From contig NZ_MRTQ01000030.1 in the NCBI RefSeq assembly GCF_001956215.1, forward strand, positions 1 to 49,939: a DNA stretch of 49,939 nt, in the 5' to 3' direction. Below are positions 1-8,808 of the stretch, in pieces. This stretch comes from Paenibacillus sp. FSL R5-0490 (GTDB taxonomy: Bacteria > Bacillota > Bacilli > Bacillales > Cytobacillaceae). Position numbers and translations under genes: made by a program. Under the pieces are notes generated by a model, which was not told where the DNA came from, made no database searches, and worked only from the letters and a program-made list of their open reading frames with translations. The stretch's first letter is position 1; each line of letters starts with the position of its first letter.

Positions 1-21
1 CCCCATATTCTTAATTCAAGT

Positions 22-79
22 ATATAAAAAATACCTGTAGGTTGAACACTCTCTTTTTCGAGTGTCCTTCCTACAGGTA
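22..79 (-). terminator. Intrinsic terminator of the yhaR-like gene
   Basis: On the minus strand ACCTGTAGG (70-78) pairs with CCTACAGGT (33-41). An inner hairpin (ACACTC/GAGTGT) sits in the loop, and a T-rich tract follows at 32-22. It lies about 35 bp beyond the stop codon of the crotonase gene. Confidence 0.85.
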
Positions 80-113
80 CCATTTTAGCTCTTTGCTTTT
101 CTTCTATCAATCT

Positions 114-905
114 TTATTTCCCTTTAAACACAGGCTTTCTTTTCTCAATAAAGGCCTGGATTCCTTCTTTGTGATCCTCTGTTTGCCGCATTTTATGCTG
201 GCCTAGCTTTTCGAGCTCAAGCACTTTCAGCAGGAGCGGCCGGTTTTTATCAGCAAGAATTTTCTTTGTCTTAATCATTGCTTCTGTCGGTCTGTTCAGC
301 CATTGGCTTAATTTCGCATCAACTGCTGTGCTTAAATCTGCTTCTGCTATTTCGTGAATCAGCCCCATTTGCAGAGCTTCATCTGCAGTCAGCACTTTTC
401 CTTCCCAGATTAAATGCTTCGCTTTATCTTCGCCAATGCGCTGCTGCAGGAAGAAATGAGCCCCTCCGTCAGGAATTAAGCCGATTCCAATAAAATTCAT
501 GGCAAGTTTGCTGTTCCTGTCTGCCAATATATAATCAGTGGCAAGGGCCAGGCTTAGGCCCAAGCCGGCAGCTGCCCCTGTTACAGCACTGATGGTCAGC
601 TTCGGCATGCTATAAAGAGTTACAGCCAGCTCGCTGATGCAATCCATCACATCCGGGAAATCGCTTTCATTTGTTTCCAAAAGCATTGTTTTAATATCTC
701 CGCCTGAGGAAAATGCGCGGCCCCTTCCTTTCAATACAACAATATCAATCTCATCCATTTGGCCAATATCTTTCATAGCAGCCAGGAGTCCTTTGAGCAT
801 TTCTACATTCAATGCGTTCAATGATTCAGGCCTGTTCATTTCAACCGTCGCCACACGCCCATCAAACTGCACGCTGACAGTCTCAGTTACAAAATCTGTT
901 GTCAA
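114..905 (-). CDS. yhaR: Enoyl-CoA hydratase/isomerase (crotonase) family protein, YhaR-like
   Basis: A 263-aa crotonase-fold protein expected to act on acyl-CoA thioesters in fatty-acid or aromatic-acid breakdown in the cytosol. The oxyanion-hole segments are visible (FSSGGDIK near residue 66 and TGAAAGLGLS near residue 108). The two glutamates of classical hydratases are not: the first site reads GLGLSLA and the second is in FIGIGLIPDGG. The IPDGG segment with its Asp resembles PaaG-type isomerases, so isomerase activity is at least as likely as hydration. The start is TTG at 905, placed correctly behind AAAGGAGGGG. An acyl-CoA ligase lies upstream on the same strand, which supports a lipid role. 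The yhaR name rests on similarity plus nearby hemZ and yhaX. Confidence 0.85.
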   Translation of the reverse strand: MTTDFVTETVSVQFDGRVATVEMNRPESLNALNVEMLKGLLAAMKDIGQMDEIDIVVLKGRGRAFSSGGDIKTMLLETNESDFPDVMDCISELAVTLYSMPKLTISAVTGAAAGLGLSLALATDYILADRNSKLAMNFIGIGLIPDGGAHFFLQQRIGEDKAKHLIWEGKVLTADEALQMGLIHEIAEADLSTAVDAKLSQWLNRPTEAMIKTKKILADKNRPLLLKVLELEKLGQHKMRQTEDHKEGIQAFIEKRKPVFKGK

Positions 906-1067
906 AATCTTTCCCCTCCTTTAAATGCTTCTTTTATTATAAAGAGTATTATTATATTTAAAAAGTGTTTTGTCTAAAAATTTTTAATTTTGTCACTTAT
1001 TTTCCACTTCTTCGATACGCTCTCTCTATTAAACCATTTGGCTAAGTTATGAACTATTTTAATGATA

Positions 1068-1100
1068 TTAAAAAAACAGCATCCCCAAAAAGATGCTGTA
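1068..1100 (-). terminator. Intrinsic terminator of the acyl-CoA ligase gene
   Basis: ACAGCATC (76-83 of the 1000 block) pairs with GATGCTGT (1092-1099). In the minus-strand direction it is followed by a run of seven T residues. It sits 13 bp beyond the ligase stop codon. Confidence 0.9.
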
Positions 1101-1112
1101 AATGACCCATTT

Positions 1113-2738
1113 TTACTTTGCATGACCTGTATATTCTTTTTGGACCTGCTCTCTTAAAGCCATTTTGAGGAATTTTCCTACAGAGGTTTTTGGTATTTCC
1201 TCAAAGAAAAGTATTTCATCCGGAAGCCACCATTTTGCAAATTGCGGCTTCAGGAAATCATAAAGCTCCTCTTTTGTGGTCTGCCCTTTAAATGGCTCTT
1301 TCAGAACAACGCATGCAACCGGCCTCTCCTGCCATTGCTCATGCGGGACAGCAACAACCGCTGCTTCAAATACCGATTCATGAGCCATTAAGGCATTTTC
1401 GATATCAACGGAAGAAATCCACTCCCCTCCGCTTTTAATTAAATCTTTTGTCCGGTCAACGATTTTCATAAATCCTTCTTCATCAATGGTAACCACATCT
1501 CCCGTGTAGAGCCAGCCATCACGGAATGCTTCATTCGTCCGTTCATCTTTATAATATTCAGAAGCGATCCATGGCCCTCTTATAGCGAGTTCCCCCATTT
1601 CCTTTCCGTCCCATGCTGCTTCCCCATCCTTGCCGGCAATCTTCATTTCCAGCCCAGGTACAAGAATGCCCTGTTTGGCTTTTATATCCAGCTTCTCTTC
1701 TGCTGATAGCTCTTCCTGATAGCTTTTTAAAGTCGAAATAACAACAAGCGGGCTTGTTTCAGTCATTCCATAGGCATGCATGAATGGAATTTTGTGCTTT
1801 TGCTCGAAGGCTTTAATCATGCCTTTTGGCGCTGCCGAACCTCCACATAGTACCGATCGGAGTGAGCTCATATCATATTTATTTTCATCAAGTTCTTTTA
1901 ATAATCCGAGCCAGATTGTAGGCACTCCGGCTGTTATGGTAACTTTCTCAGATTGAATAAGCTCTGCCAGAAGTTTAGGTGTAAAATATGGCCCCGGCAA
2001 TACAAGAGTGGTTCCAAACCAGACAGCAGCAAACGGCAGCCCCCATGCGTTTACATGAAACATCGGCACTACCGGAAGAGCGATATCTTTCTCGCTGACA
2101 GCTGCACTGTCTGCCATCCCAAGTGCCATACTGTGAAGGACAATTCCCCTATGGGAATAGACGACCCCTTTAGGGTTGCCTGTAGTTGCTGAGGTATAGC
2201 ACATTCCCGCTGCCGAATTTTCATCCAGATCATCAGGAAATTCATAGGCACCGCCTGCTTCATTGATAAGCTTTTCATAGTGGAAAACCGGTGAAAGAGA
2301 AGTCTCAGGCAGTTCTTCTTCATCTGTCATAATGATGAACGCCTTGACCGTCTTCAATTTATCTTTAACCTTCTCAATTAGCGGGACAATGTCAGGGTCG
2401 ATCAGCAGCACTTTATCTTCTGCATGGTTAATAATATATGTAATATGCTGAGGTGACAGACGGATATTAATCGTGTGGAGAACGGCTCCGCTGCATGGGA
2501 TTGCGAAATAAGCCTCCAGGTGGCGATGATGGTTCCATGCAAGTGTTCCGACCTTATCTCCTCTTTCCACTCCCAGCTTTTGCAGGCTTTCTGCCAGCTT
2601 CCTGGTCCTTTCTGCAATCTCCTTATATGTCAATCTCTGAATTCCGCCGGCCGTTCTTGATACGACCGTTTTCTTTGGAAAATACTTTTCTGCCCGCCTG
2701 ATCATTTGCGTCATAGTCAAAGGTGTCTGCATCATCAT
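1113..2738 (-). CDS. Fatty-acid--CoA ligase (AMP-forming)
   Basis: A 541-aa ANL-superfamily adenylating enzyme that activates a fatty acid with ATP and CoA for beta-oxidation. Visible motifs are the P-loop [18 protein letters not shown] near residue 182, GMTETSP near 325, [13 protein letters not shown] near 416 and the C-terminal lysine motif [10 protein letters not shown] near 519. The length fits the medium/long-chain acyl-CoA synthetase group. The ATG at 2738 begins a row of three ATG codons and follows AAAGGGGGAATTGTA. A near-consensus cre site lies just upstream, so carbon catabolite repression is likely. Chain-length preference cannot be read from the sequence. Confidence 0.9.
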   Translation of the reverse strand: MMMQTPLTMTQMIRRAEKYFPKKTVVSRTAGGIQRLTYKEIAERTRKLAESLQKLGVERGDKVGTLAWNHHRHLEAYFAIPCSGAVLHTINIRLSPQHITYIINHAEDKVLLIDPDIVPLIEKVKDKLKTVKAFIIMTDEEELPETSLSPVFHYEKLINEAGGAYEFPDDLDENSAAGMCYTSATTGNPKGVVYSHRGIVLHSMALGMADSAAVSEKDIALPVVPMFHVNAWGLPFAAVWFGTTLVLPGPYFTPKLLAELIQSEKVTITAGVPTIWLGLLKELDENKYDMSSLRSVLCGGSAAPKGMIKAFEQKHKIPFMHAYGMTETSPLVVISTLKSYQEELSAEEKLDIKAKQGILVPGLEMKIAGKDGEAAWDGKEMGELAIRGPWIASEYYKDERTNEAFRDGWLYTGDVVTIDEEGFMKIVDRTKDLIKSGGEWISSVDIENALMAHESVFEAAVVAVPHEQWQERPVACVVLKEPFKGQTTKEELYDFLKPQFAKWWLPDEILFFEEIPKTSVGKFLKMALREQVQKEYTGHAK

Positions 2739-2755
2739 TACAATTCCCCCTTTTT

Positions 2756-2769
2756 AGAAAACGCTTACA
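2756..2769 (-). promoter_or_regulatory. Candidate cre (CcpA) site upstream of the acyl-CoA ligase
   Basis: The minus strand reads TGTAAGCGTTTTCT, which fits the cre consensus TGWAANCGNTNWCA at 13 of 14 positions. It lies 17 bp before the start codon, where bound CcpA would block transcription. The match is seen; binding is inferred. Confidence 0.6.
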
Positions 2770-2863
2770 TTTAGAGTCATAGAGATCTATGATCTTTTAC
2801 CTATTCATTCTCTTTATTTTCAGGAATTCCTTTAATATTTTTCTTAATTTTCCAAAATATTTT

Positions 2864-2897
2864 CATAAAAAAATCCCCGCCTATTCGGCTAGGGATT
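2864..2897 (-). terminator. Intrinsic terminator overlapping the end of hemZ
   Basis: On the minus strand AATCCCTAGCC pairs with GGCGGGGATT, and a T7 tract follows. The 5' arm lies inside the last codons of hemZ. Confidence 0.85.
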
Positions 2898-4395
2898 CAT
2901 GTTTATTAAATAGCTCTTTTAATATTTTCAATTTCTCATCTGTATAATGTTTAAAACTGTCATTATACGATTTTGGATCCTTCGGGTTTGCAAAATGAGT
3001 GATTTTTCCTGTCTCAGGATCAATGAACTTACTGGAAGCCCCACATCCAAGCCCGATAATTGTCTGCTGTTCTTCCATAATCATAATGTTATAAATGCTT
3101 TCCTGGTTTGGAAGGGCATAGCCGACATTTTCAAGATTGCCGAGAATATTCTTCTGGCGGTAGAGATAATAAGGATGGTAATTATGCACTTTCGTCCAAT
3201 CCTCAGCCATGTCCATCATTTTTTCAATCTCTTCACGATCGGCAACTTTATATTTTTGCTTGTTCTTTGTCATTTCCGAAGCTCGTTTAAAGGATAAAGT
3301 ATGAACAGTCAGGGATTCCGGCATTAGTTTTTCTGTTTCACCCAGAGTATGCGCAAATTCCGGAACACCTTCTCCAGGCAATCCAATGATCAAATCCATA
3401 TTGATATTGTTCATGCCCATATTACGGGCCAAATGGAATTTATCCACGGTTTCTTCTACTGTGTGGTGACGGCCAATCGCTTTCAAGGTCTCCTGAATAT
3501 AGGACTGAGGATTGATGCTGATACGGTCAATATTCCATTTTTTAAGCACTTCAAGCTTTTCAGGTGTAATCGTATCCGGACGGCCTGCTTCCACAGTGAC
3601 CTCCCGAATGTTTTCTACATCTGGAAAAGATTCATACATTTCCTCATAAAGCATATCCATCTCTTCTGCCGTAATGCTTGTCGGGGTCCCTCCGCCATAA
3701 TAGACAGTGGTGATTTTTACATTATTTTCTTTTAGCCAAACACCAATTTTGCTCATTTCAAAATGAAGGCCGCCAAGAAATGAGTTAACAGAACCCTGCC
3801 TGCCATTAATCGCATAGGCAGGAAAAGTACAATACGCGCACTTTGTCGGGCAGAACGGAATGCCAATATATATGCTTACCGCATTTTTTAGGTCATAAAG
3901 ATCCGGCACAACAGCAAGCTGCCGGTCAACAATATTCTGCATAAGCTGAATTTTTTCATCTGTTATCAAGTACTCTTCCTTCAGCTGCTGATGAGCTTCC
4001 TTGAGAGGTGTCTGATTCTGCATGGCACGGTGAAGCAATTTTGTGGGACGGACTCCGGTCAGAATCCCCCACTTTTGAGTAATGCCAGTCCAGTCCTGCA
4101 AAACAGTCAGGTATACATGTGATACTGCATTCTTAACTTGCCTGAAAGTCTCTTTTTCTGACTCAGCCGGAACAAATTCCTTTTCAAAATTGGCTGTAAG
4201 GTTCCTGCTGTCTTTATCAGTAAGCTTTGCAATGGCTTTAATGCGATCTCCTTGCTCAAGCTGAAAAGAAATTGTCAAATCTGCTGCAGCATTCTTACCA
4301 AGCACCACTTCACATTCTTCAAAAAAGAGGTTCCCGATCAGCCGAAGCGGCCGATGGAACCGTTCATCCTGTATGCCTAAAATTGAAATGTTCAA
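2881..4395 (-). CDS. hemZ: Oxygen-independent coproporphyrinogen dehydrogenase-like radical SAM protein HemZ
   Basis: A 504-aa radical-SAM enzyme of the HemN/HemZ family, expected to oxidise coproporphyrinogen III during anaerobic heme synthesis. The [4Fe-4S] cysteine motif CPTKCAYC (CxxxCxxC) is near residue 180, followed by the HemN-type YYGGGTPT segment. The N-terminal ~150 residues resemble the extra domain typical of HemZ. The longest frame opens at a GTG (4404) that lies inside the SD sequence AAAGGTGA, so the start is more likely the TTG at 4395, about 6 nt after the SD. A 22-codon ORF ends just upstream. The neighbour order with a yhaX-like gene is as in B. subtilis. Confidence 0.92.
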   Translation of the reverse strand: MNISILGIQDERFHRPLRLIGNLFFEECEVVLGKNAAADLTISFQLEQGDRIKAIAKLTDKDSRNLTANFEKEFVPAESEKETFRQVKNAVSHVYLTVLQDWTGITQKWGILTGVRPTKLLHRAMQNQTPLKEAHQQLKEEYLITDEKIQLMQNIVDRQLAVVPDLYDLKNAVSIYIGIPFCPTKCAYCTFPAYAINGRQGSVNSFLGGLHFEMSKIGVWLKENNVKITTVYYGGGTPTSITAEEMDMLYEEMYESFPDVENIREVTVEAGRPDTITPEKLEVLKKWNIDRISINPQSYIQETLKAIGRHHTVEETVDKFHLARNMGMNNINMDLIIGLPGEGVPEFAHTLGETEKLMPESLTVHTLSFKRASEMTKNKQKYKVADREEIEKMMDMAEDWTKVHNYHPYYLYRQKNILGNLENVGYALPNQESIYNIMIMEEQQTIIGLGCGASSKFIDPETGKITHFANPKDPKSYNDSFKHYTDEKLKILKELFNKHESLAE

Positions 4396-4410
4396 ATCTA
4401 TCACCTTTTT

Positions 4411-4479
4411 TTAGAAAATATAATAAATCTGCCGGTGTTTCATCTCACTGACGGCAGCTGCAGAGTCTTTATTATTCAT
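4411..4479 (-). CDS. Possible 22-aa leader peptide upstream of hemZ
   Basis: A 23-codon frame (including stop) starts with ATG at 4479 behind AAAAGGAG and ends with TAA at 4411, directly before the hemZ SD. The peptide is hydrophilic with an aromatic end (QIYYIF). Good SD placement and tight spacing suggest it is translated and may couple to hemZ. No homologue is recognised; a chance ORF is possible. Confidence 0.35.
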   Translation of the reverse strand: MNNKDSAAAVSEMKHRQIYYIF

Positions 4480-4605
4480 GTTGACAAACTCCTTTTAGTG
4501 TACAGAAATGGGGAAACAAGGTCAATATCAGGGAAGTGAATCCCATTGGATCGCTTTGTTTATTTCCCTCTCTTTTTCTCTTTCTCTTTATCCAATGCCT
4601 GAATC

Positions 4606-4641
4606 AAAAAGAGAGCCCATCTGCCTGACTGGACTCTCTTT
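4606..4641 (-). terminator. Intrinsic terminator of the yhaX-like gene
   Basis: AAAGAGAGTCC pairs with GGGCTCTCTTT on the minus strand, with a T-rich tail. It is located 9 bp past the stop codon at 4650. Confidence 0.85.
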
Positions 4642-4649
4642 CATTCATT

Positions 4650-5516
4650 TTATTTTAACAGATTCATTTTCTTCAGGAAATCGATTGGATGCTGTTTGCG
4701 GAAATGTTCTTTAACCATGTAGCTTACGCCGCTCTGGTCATTGGATCGTGTCAGCCAGTCTGCTGCTTTTTTTACTTCTGCCGGGGCATTGCCCATTGCC
4801 ACACCCAGACCGGCGGCTTCAATCATTTCCAGATCATCTCCAGAATCTCCTATAACGACCATTTGATTTCTGGAAATCCCAAGGTGCTCACATAAATAGA
4901 GCAAACCATTCAACTTTGAAACTCCGGCAGGAACAATGTCCATCCTCAGATCATTCAGTTTAATGACTTCCACATTTTCAAACATGCCCCAAATGGCTGT
5001 CTTAGCATCCTCAAGGTCTTCTTTATCTTCAAAGTACACTTCAATTTTCGGCGGTGTAACAGGCTCATCTAAAATGGTGTCACTTAATGAATCCACAAAC
5101 TGCTGGGAATAAAAAATGGGATCACCGGTTGTAAAAACAGTTTTAGCAAGCATATTGGTATTGAGCTTCGTTTTGTTGGCAAGGGAATATTTTTCGTGCA
5201 CCAGCCTGATTTGACAGGTAAAGCCTTCAAGCAGGCGCACGATTTCAAACGTTTCATCTTCTTGAATCCTTTTTACAAAGATCGGCTTTTCCTGGGAAGC
5301 TGCAATATATGCCCCCCTGTGGGTGACCAGCAAAGAATTGATTTTCAATGCTTTAGCCACTTTTTTCGCGGATGGAAAGCTTCTGGACGTAACAAGTGTT
5401 ACATAGATCCCCTTTTGCTGCACATATTCTATCGCTTCTTTTGTTGATTTATGAAGTCTTCCATTTGATTGGAGTAGTGTTCCGTCTATGTTTAAAGCAA
5501 GCATTCTGTATATCAT
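4650..5516 (-). CDS. yhaX: Cof-type HAD-superfamily protein, YhaX-like
   Basis: A 288-aa Cof/HAD-IIB protein; relatives hydrolyse phosphate from sugar phosphates or cofactors. Motif I reads LALNIDGTLL at residues 6-15, so the first aspartate (the phosphoryl-accepting nucleophile) is Asn, while the second Asp is kept. Motif II (VTSRS near 43), the conserved Lys region, and motif IV GDSGDDLEMI near 222 are intact. The start ATG at 5516 follows AGGGGGCAAATTGG. It is upstream of hemZ on the same strand, as in B. subtilis. With the nucleophile changed, normal phosphatase activity is doubtful; binding or a regulatory role is possible. Confidence 0.85.
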   Translation of the reverse strand: MIYRMLALNIDGTLLQSNGRLHKSTKEAIEYVQQKGIYVTLVTSRSFPSAKKVAKALKINSLLVTHRGAYIAASQEKPIFVKRIQEDETFEIVRLLEGFTCQIRLVHEKYSLANKTKLNTNMLAKTVFTTGDPIFYSQQFVDSLSDTILDEPVTPPKIEVYFEDKEDLEDAKTAIWGMFENVEVIKLNDLRMDIVPAGVSKLNGLLYLCEHLGISRNQMVVIGDSGDDLEMIEAAGLGVAMGNAPAEVKKAADWLTRSNDQSGVSYMVKEHFRKQHPIDFLKKMNLLK

Positions 5517-5735
5517 CCAATTTGCCCCCTATTCTCGGTGTAAAATTGTCCTATTACACTTTTATGAAGGGAAGGACTTGATTAGAACATAACATGGACA
5601 ATGTGGAAATATATTTTCATAGCTTAAGATCTTAATGATTTTCCGATCATGAGATATAAAAATGATAAATTATTCATTTACATTTTGTTTGCTCCGTATT
5701 AAGATGGAGTCATAAAAAAACTGCATATCCAAGTT

Positions 5736-5823
5736 TTGCACTAGGGGAGCTTTTTGGCTGAGAAGAACAATCCGTTCTGACTCTTATCACCCGATCTGGA
5801 TAATACCAGCGTGGGGAAGTGCA
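5736..5823 (+). promoter_or_regulatory. TPP riboswitch (THI box)
   Basis: The diagnostic THI-box segments are present: GGGGAGC, then GGCTGAGAA (5757-5764 region), then GATCTGGATAATACCAGCG followed by GGGGAAG. The closing P1 helix is formed by GCACT near 5738-5742 and AGTGC near 5818-5822. It precedes a terminator and the ykoFEDC operon. Thiamine pyrophosphate should bind the RNA and favour termination. Confidence 0.96.
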
Positions 5824-5860
5824 GGTGAACGGCTATCATTCTAGTGTATTGATACATTCA

Positions 5861-5895
5861 ACTGCATTTCCTTATGGGAATGCAGTTTTTTATTT
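5861..5895 (+). terminator. Riboswitch-controlled terminator before ykoF
   Basis: ACTGCATT (5861-5868) pairs with AATGCAGT (5879-5886), followed by TTTTTATTTT. Placed 38 bp after the THI box and 25 bp before the ykoF SD, it is the likely expression platform. A second ACTGCAT copy at 5720-5726, before the aptamer, could compete in alternative folding. Confidence 0.85.
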
Positions 5896-5920
5896 TCATT
5901 ATTACTAGGAGGATGGCAAA

Positions 5921-6526
5921 ATGCAGGGAAATTTTTTATGTGGAACTAGTGAAATTACAGGGTGCAGGTTTTCAATTTACCCAATGACTGACAGGTTTGC
6001 AGATGTTATTTTATCAGCTCTAAAAGAAGTGGACAAGAGTAAGGTATGGATGGAAACAGATGATGTGAGCACCTGTGTGCGAGGCAGGTCTATTCATGTT
6101 TTCGATGTGGTCAAAGCTATTTATCTTGAAGCAGTTAAGCATGGAGACCATGTAGTGTTTAACGGCACTTTTTCAAATGGATGTCCCGGTGATACTGCAG
6201 GCGATGCTTATCTTGCTGAAAATGAGGAACGGGCGAATGAAGAATCAGCAGCAGGGATCAGCCAGGAAGTCGCTGTCCAGTTCGCCCTTTATCCGATGGG
6301 TATTCCTGATTACATGAACGTTATTATGGACCAGGTCGAGCTCGCAGCGAATCGGGGAACTTTTACTAAAGGGGTGCATTATGCTTCAAGACTAGATGGA
6401 GATGCACACGCTGTGTTTAAAACACTTGAGGATGCTTTTGAAAATTGCAAGAAAAGCGCTTCTACGCATATTGTTATGACGGTGAATATGTCAGCCAATA
6501 GTCCTTCCAAAAAGGGGGCTGAGTAA
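5921..6526 (+). CDS. ykoF: Thiamine/HMP-binding protein YkoF
   Basis: A 201-aa protein of the YkoF family, which in B. subtilis binds thiamine and is made of two ferredoxin-like halves. Two halves can be seen here: residues ~10-80 and ~120-195 each contain an FxxYPMxxx(D/N) element (FSIYPMTDRF, FALYPMGIPD). It is the first gene after the TPP riboswitch and ends 1 nt before ykoE. The role, probably cytosolic delivery or sensing of thiamine precursors (hydroxymethylpyrimidine or thiamine), is inferred from the family and operon. The SD AGGAGG lies 8 nt before the ATG. Confidence 0.93.
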   Translation: MQGNFLCGTSEITGCRFSIYPMTDRFADVILSALKEVDKSKVWMETDDVSTCVRGRSIHVFDVVKAIYLEAVKHGDHVVFNGTFSNGCPGDTAGDAYLAENEERANEESAAGISQEVAVQFALYPMGIPDYMNVIMDQVELAANRGTFTKGVHYASRLDGDAHAVFKTLEDAFENCKKSASTHIVMTVNMSANSPSKKGAE

Positions 6527-6527
6527 T

Positions 6528-7124
6528 ATGCTCGACAAGTGGAAGCTTCGTGAGGTCATTGTCCTGTCTGTACTCGCAGTTGTGTTTGCAGTTGTTTACC
6601 TGGTGTTCATGCACTTTGGCAACGTGCTATATGGAATGTTCGGCTTAATTGGCTATGATCTTATTTTTGGCATTTGGTTTATTGTTTCGATCATCGCAGC
6701 GTACATAATCAGAAAACCCGGTGCAGCCTTTTTATCGGAAACCATCGCTGCAGCCATTGAAGTCATGATCGGCAACGCAGTTGGTCCCCGTCTGATTCTG
6801 TCAGGGATGATTCAGGGGATTGGAGCGGAAGCTGTTTTTGCGGCCACGAAATGGAATAATTACCGGACATGGGTTTTAATTGCTGCAGGCATGGGTTCTT
6901 CTGTTACTAGTTTTATTTGGGGCTATTTCATTTCCGGCTATACGGCCCTCTCACCCGGTTATGTAACGGCTATGTTTTTTGTGAGGCTGATCAGCGGTGC
7001 TTTACTAGCTGGATTGCTGGGCAAATGGCTGAGCGAGAGCCTTGCGAAAACCGGGGCATTGAACAGCTTTCCAATTGGAAAAGAGCTGAAAAGGGGAAAA
7101 CCGGAAAATGGAATTACAGGATAA
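6528..7124 (+). CDS. ykoE: ECF transporter S component YkoE (thiamine-related substrate)
   Basis: A 198-aa integral membrane protein with about six hydrophobic segments starting at residue 11. It is the substrate-binding S component of an energy-coupling-factor importer. The N-terminal charged start (MLDKWKLREV) and the family length fit YkoE. It overlaps the following ATPase gene by 17 bp and sits in a TPP-riboswitch operon, so hydroxymethylpyrimidine, thiamine or a breakdown product is the expected substrate. Confidence 0.93.
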   Translation: MLDKWKLREVIVLSVLAVVFAVVYLVFMHFGNVLYGMFGLIGYDLIFGIWFIVSIIAAYIIRKPGAAFLSETIAAAIEVMIGNAVGPRLILSGMIQGIGAEAVFAATKWNNYRTWVLIAAGMGSSVTSFIWGYFISGYTALSPGYVTAMFFVRLISGALLAGLLGKWLSESLAKTGALNSFPIGKELKRGKPENGITG

Positions 7125-8808
7125 CCGGCATATATTAATAACTGAACAGCTTTCCTTCAGGTATGAAGATGTGAAAAAACCAATTATAAAAAATGTGCAA
7201 TTCAGCCTTTATCCAGGGGAAGCAGTTCTATTATTGGGCCCAAGCGGCTCGGGAAAAAGCACACTTGCTTTCTGCTTAAATAAGTTGTATCCCGAGGCCG
7301 TTGATGGCAAATTGGACGGGACTATTTCATTCAAAGGAAAGATGATGGAAGAGTTCGGCCCTGGCGAAATTAATCAGCACATTGGCATTGTGTTTCAGGA
7401 CCCTGAAAGCCAATTTTGCATGACCACAGTCGAGGATGAGCTGGCATTTGGGCTTGAGAATTTGAAAACACCTCCTGAAGAAATAGAGAGTAAGATTGAT
7501 GAAGCATTGGAGCTTGTTCATCTTTTGCCATATAAACATTCCTTAATCCACACTCTTTCCGGGGGCCAAAAGCAAAAGCTTGCACTGGCATGTGTTTTAT
7601 CATTAAAACCGGATATCCTGATTTTGGACGAACCGACAGCAAATCTGGACCCTGCTTCAAGCTATGAACTTACCCGCATCATCAAAGAGCTTAAAGAGAA
7701 CCAGGCATTTTCTCTTCTAATAATTGAGCACAGGCTGGATGATTGGATTGATTTGACCGACCGCTGCGTGGTGCTAAACCGGGATGGCGAAATTTTATTT
7801 AATGGAAGCACCGCAGAATGCTTTAATCAATATGCAGAAGAACTTCTGCATGAGGGCATCTGGCTGCCAAGCGCGGTTAGAGCCGGCCTATCAGGAAAAA
7901 AAGAAGGTATTTACAAAGGGGAAAAACTCCCGTTAACTGATCGGGAATTAATCGCCGGATTTGCAAATCCCTTTAGCGCACTTCAGAATTTAGACAACCG
8001 GAAGAACAAACACCAAGCTCTTGAAGAGCAGATCATCCTATCAGCAGAGAACCTATCTTTTAATAAAGCTGGTAAGGACTTGCTAAGAAATATTAGTTTT
8101 TCAGTAAAAAAAGGCGAATTTGTGGCAATTGCCGGTTCAAACGGATCAGGAAAAACAACGCTTTCCAGACTGCTGGCTGGTCTATATACCCCTTCCAAAG
8201 GCAAAATTCTTTTTTATGACCGCCCTCTTTCCCAATGGAAGGAGCAGAAGTTAAGACAGAAATCAGGTTACGTTTTTCAAAATCCCGAACACCAATTTAT
8301 TGCTGATTCTGTCTTTGATGAAATTGCTTTTAGTCTAAAGATACAGCAGATTCCTGATGCCGATATTCAAAAAACAGTTGAGGCTGCTCTTCTTCAAGTG
8401 GACTTGCTCCAGTACGCTGACATGCATCCTTTTTCCTTAAGCCAGGGGCAAAAGCGGCGGCTTAGTGTCGCATCAATGCTTGTGAATGACCAGGAACTGC
8501 TCCTCCTTGATGAGCCAACCTTTGGACAGGATGCCAGGACTTCCGGGGAGCTTATGAAGCTATTGGTAACAAAAATTCAATGCGGAGGTTCCGTGGTGAT
8601 GATCACCCATGACATGGAAATCCTCCATTCCTATGCGGACAAAGTGGTTGTTCTTTCAGAAGGAGAGAAGATTTACGAGGGTTTGCCTGATGCATTATGG
8701 AAGAAAGATGAGATTATGAAAATTGCTTCCCTAAAGGTTCCTTACATAGAAAAACTCAGGAACGATATCAAGTCCATGGCAGGGAGGGAAAAGCTTGTTC
8801 TTACATGA
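7108..8808 (+). CDS. ykoD: ECF transporter ATPase YkoD with two ABC domains
   Basis: A 566-aa tandem ATPase. Domain 1 has Walker A GPSGSGKST (near 44), signature LSGGQKQKLAL and Walker B ILILDEPTANLD. Domain 2 has Walker A GSNGSGKTT (near 346), signature LSQGQKRRLSV and Walker B LLLLDEPTFGQD. Both domains have catalytic Glu and Q-loops (VFQDPESQF, VFQNPEHQF), so both sites look active. It powers YkoE/YkoC import from the cytosolic face. A linker of about 60 residues joins the domains. It overlaps ykoE by 17 bp and ykoC by 14 bp, indicating translational coupling. Confidence 0.94.
   Translation: MELQDNRHILITEQLSFRYEDVKKPIIKNVQFSLYPGEAVLLLGPSGSGKSTLAFCLNKLYPEAVDGKLDGTISFKGKMMEEFGPGEINQHIGIVFQDPESQFCMTTVEDELAFGLENLKTPPEEIESKIDEALELVHLLPYKHSLIHTLSGGQKQKLALACVLSLKPDILILDEPTANLDPASSYELTRIIKELKENQAFSLLIIEHRLDDWIDLTDRCVVLNRDGEILFNGSTAECFNQYAEELLHEGIWLPSAVRAGLSGKKEGIYKGEKLPLTDRELIAGFANPFSALQNLDNRKNKHQALEEQIILSAENLSFNKAGKDLLRNISFSVKKGEFVAIAGSNGSGKTTLSRLLAGLYTPSKGKILFYDRPLSQWKEQKLRQKSGYVFQNPEHQFIADSVFDEIAFSLKIQQIPDADIQKTVEAALLQVDLLQYADMHPFSLSQGQKRRLSVASMLVNDQELLLLDEPTFGQDARTSGELMKLLVTKIQCGGSVVMITHDMEILHSYADKVVVLSEGEKIYEGLPDALWKKDEIMKIASLKVPYIEKLRNDIKSMAGREKLVLT

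Noticed and set aside
7370..7660. Minus-strand reading frames inside ykoD (7327-7660, 7983-8204)
   Set aside because: They are opposite-strand shadows of conserved ATPase motifs and have no SD.
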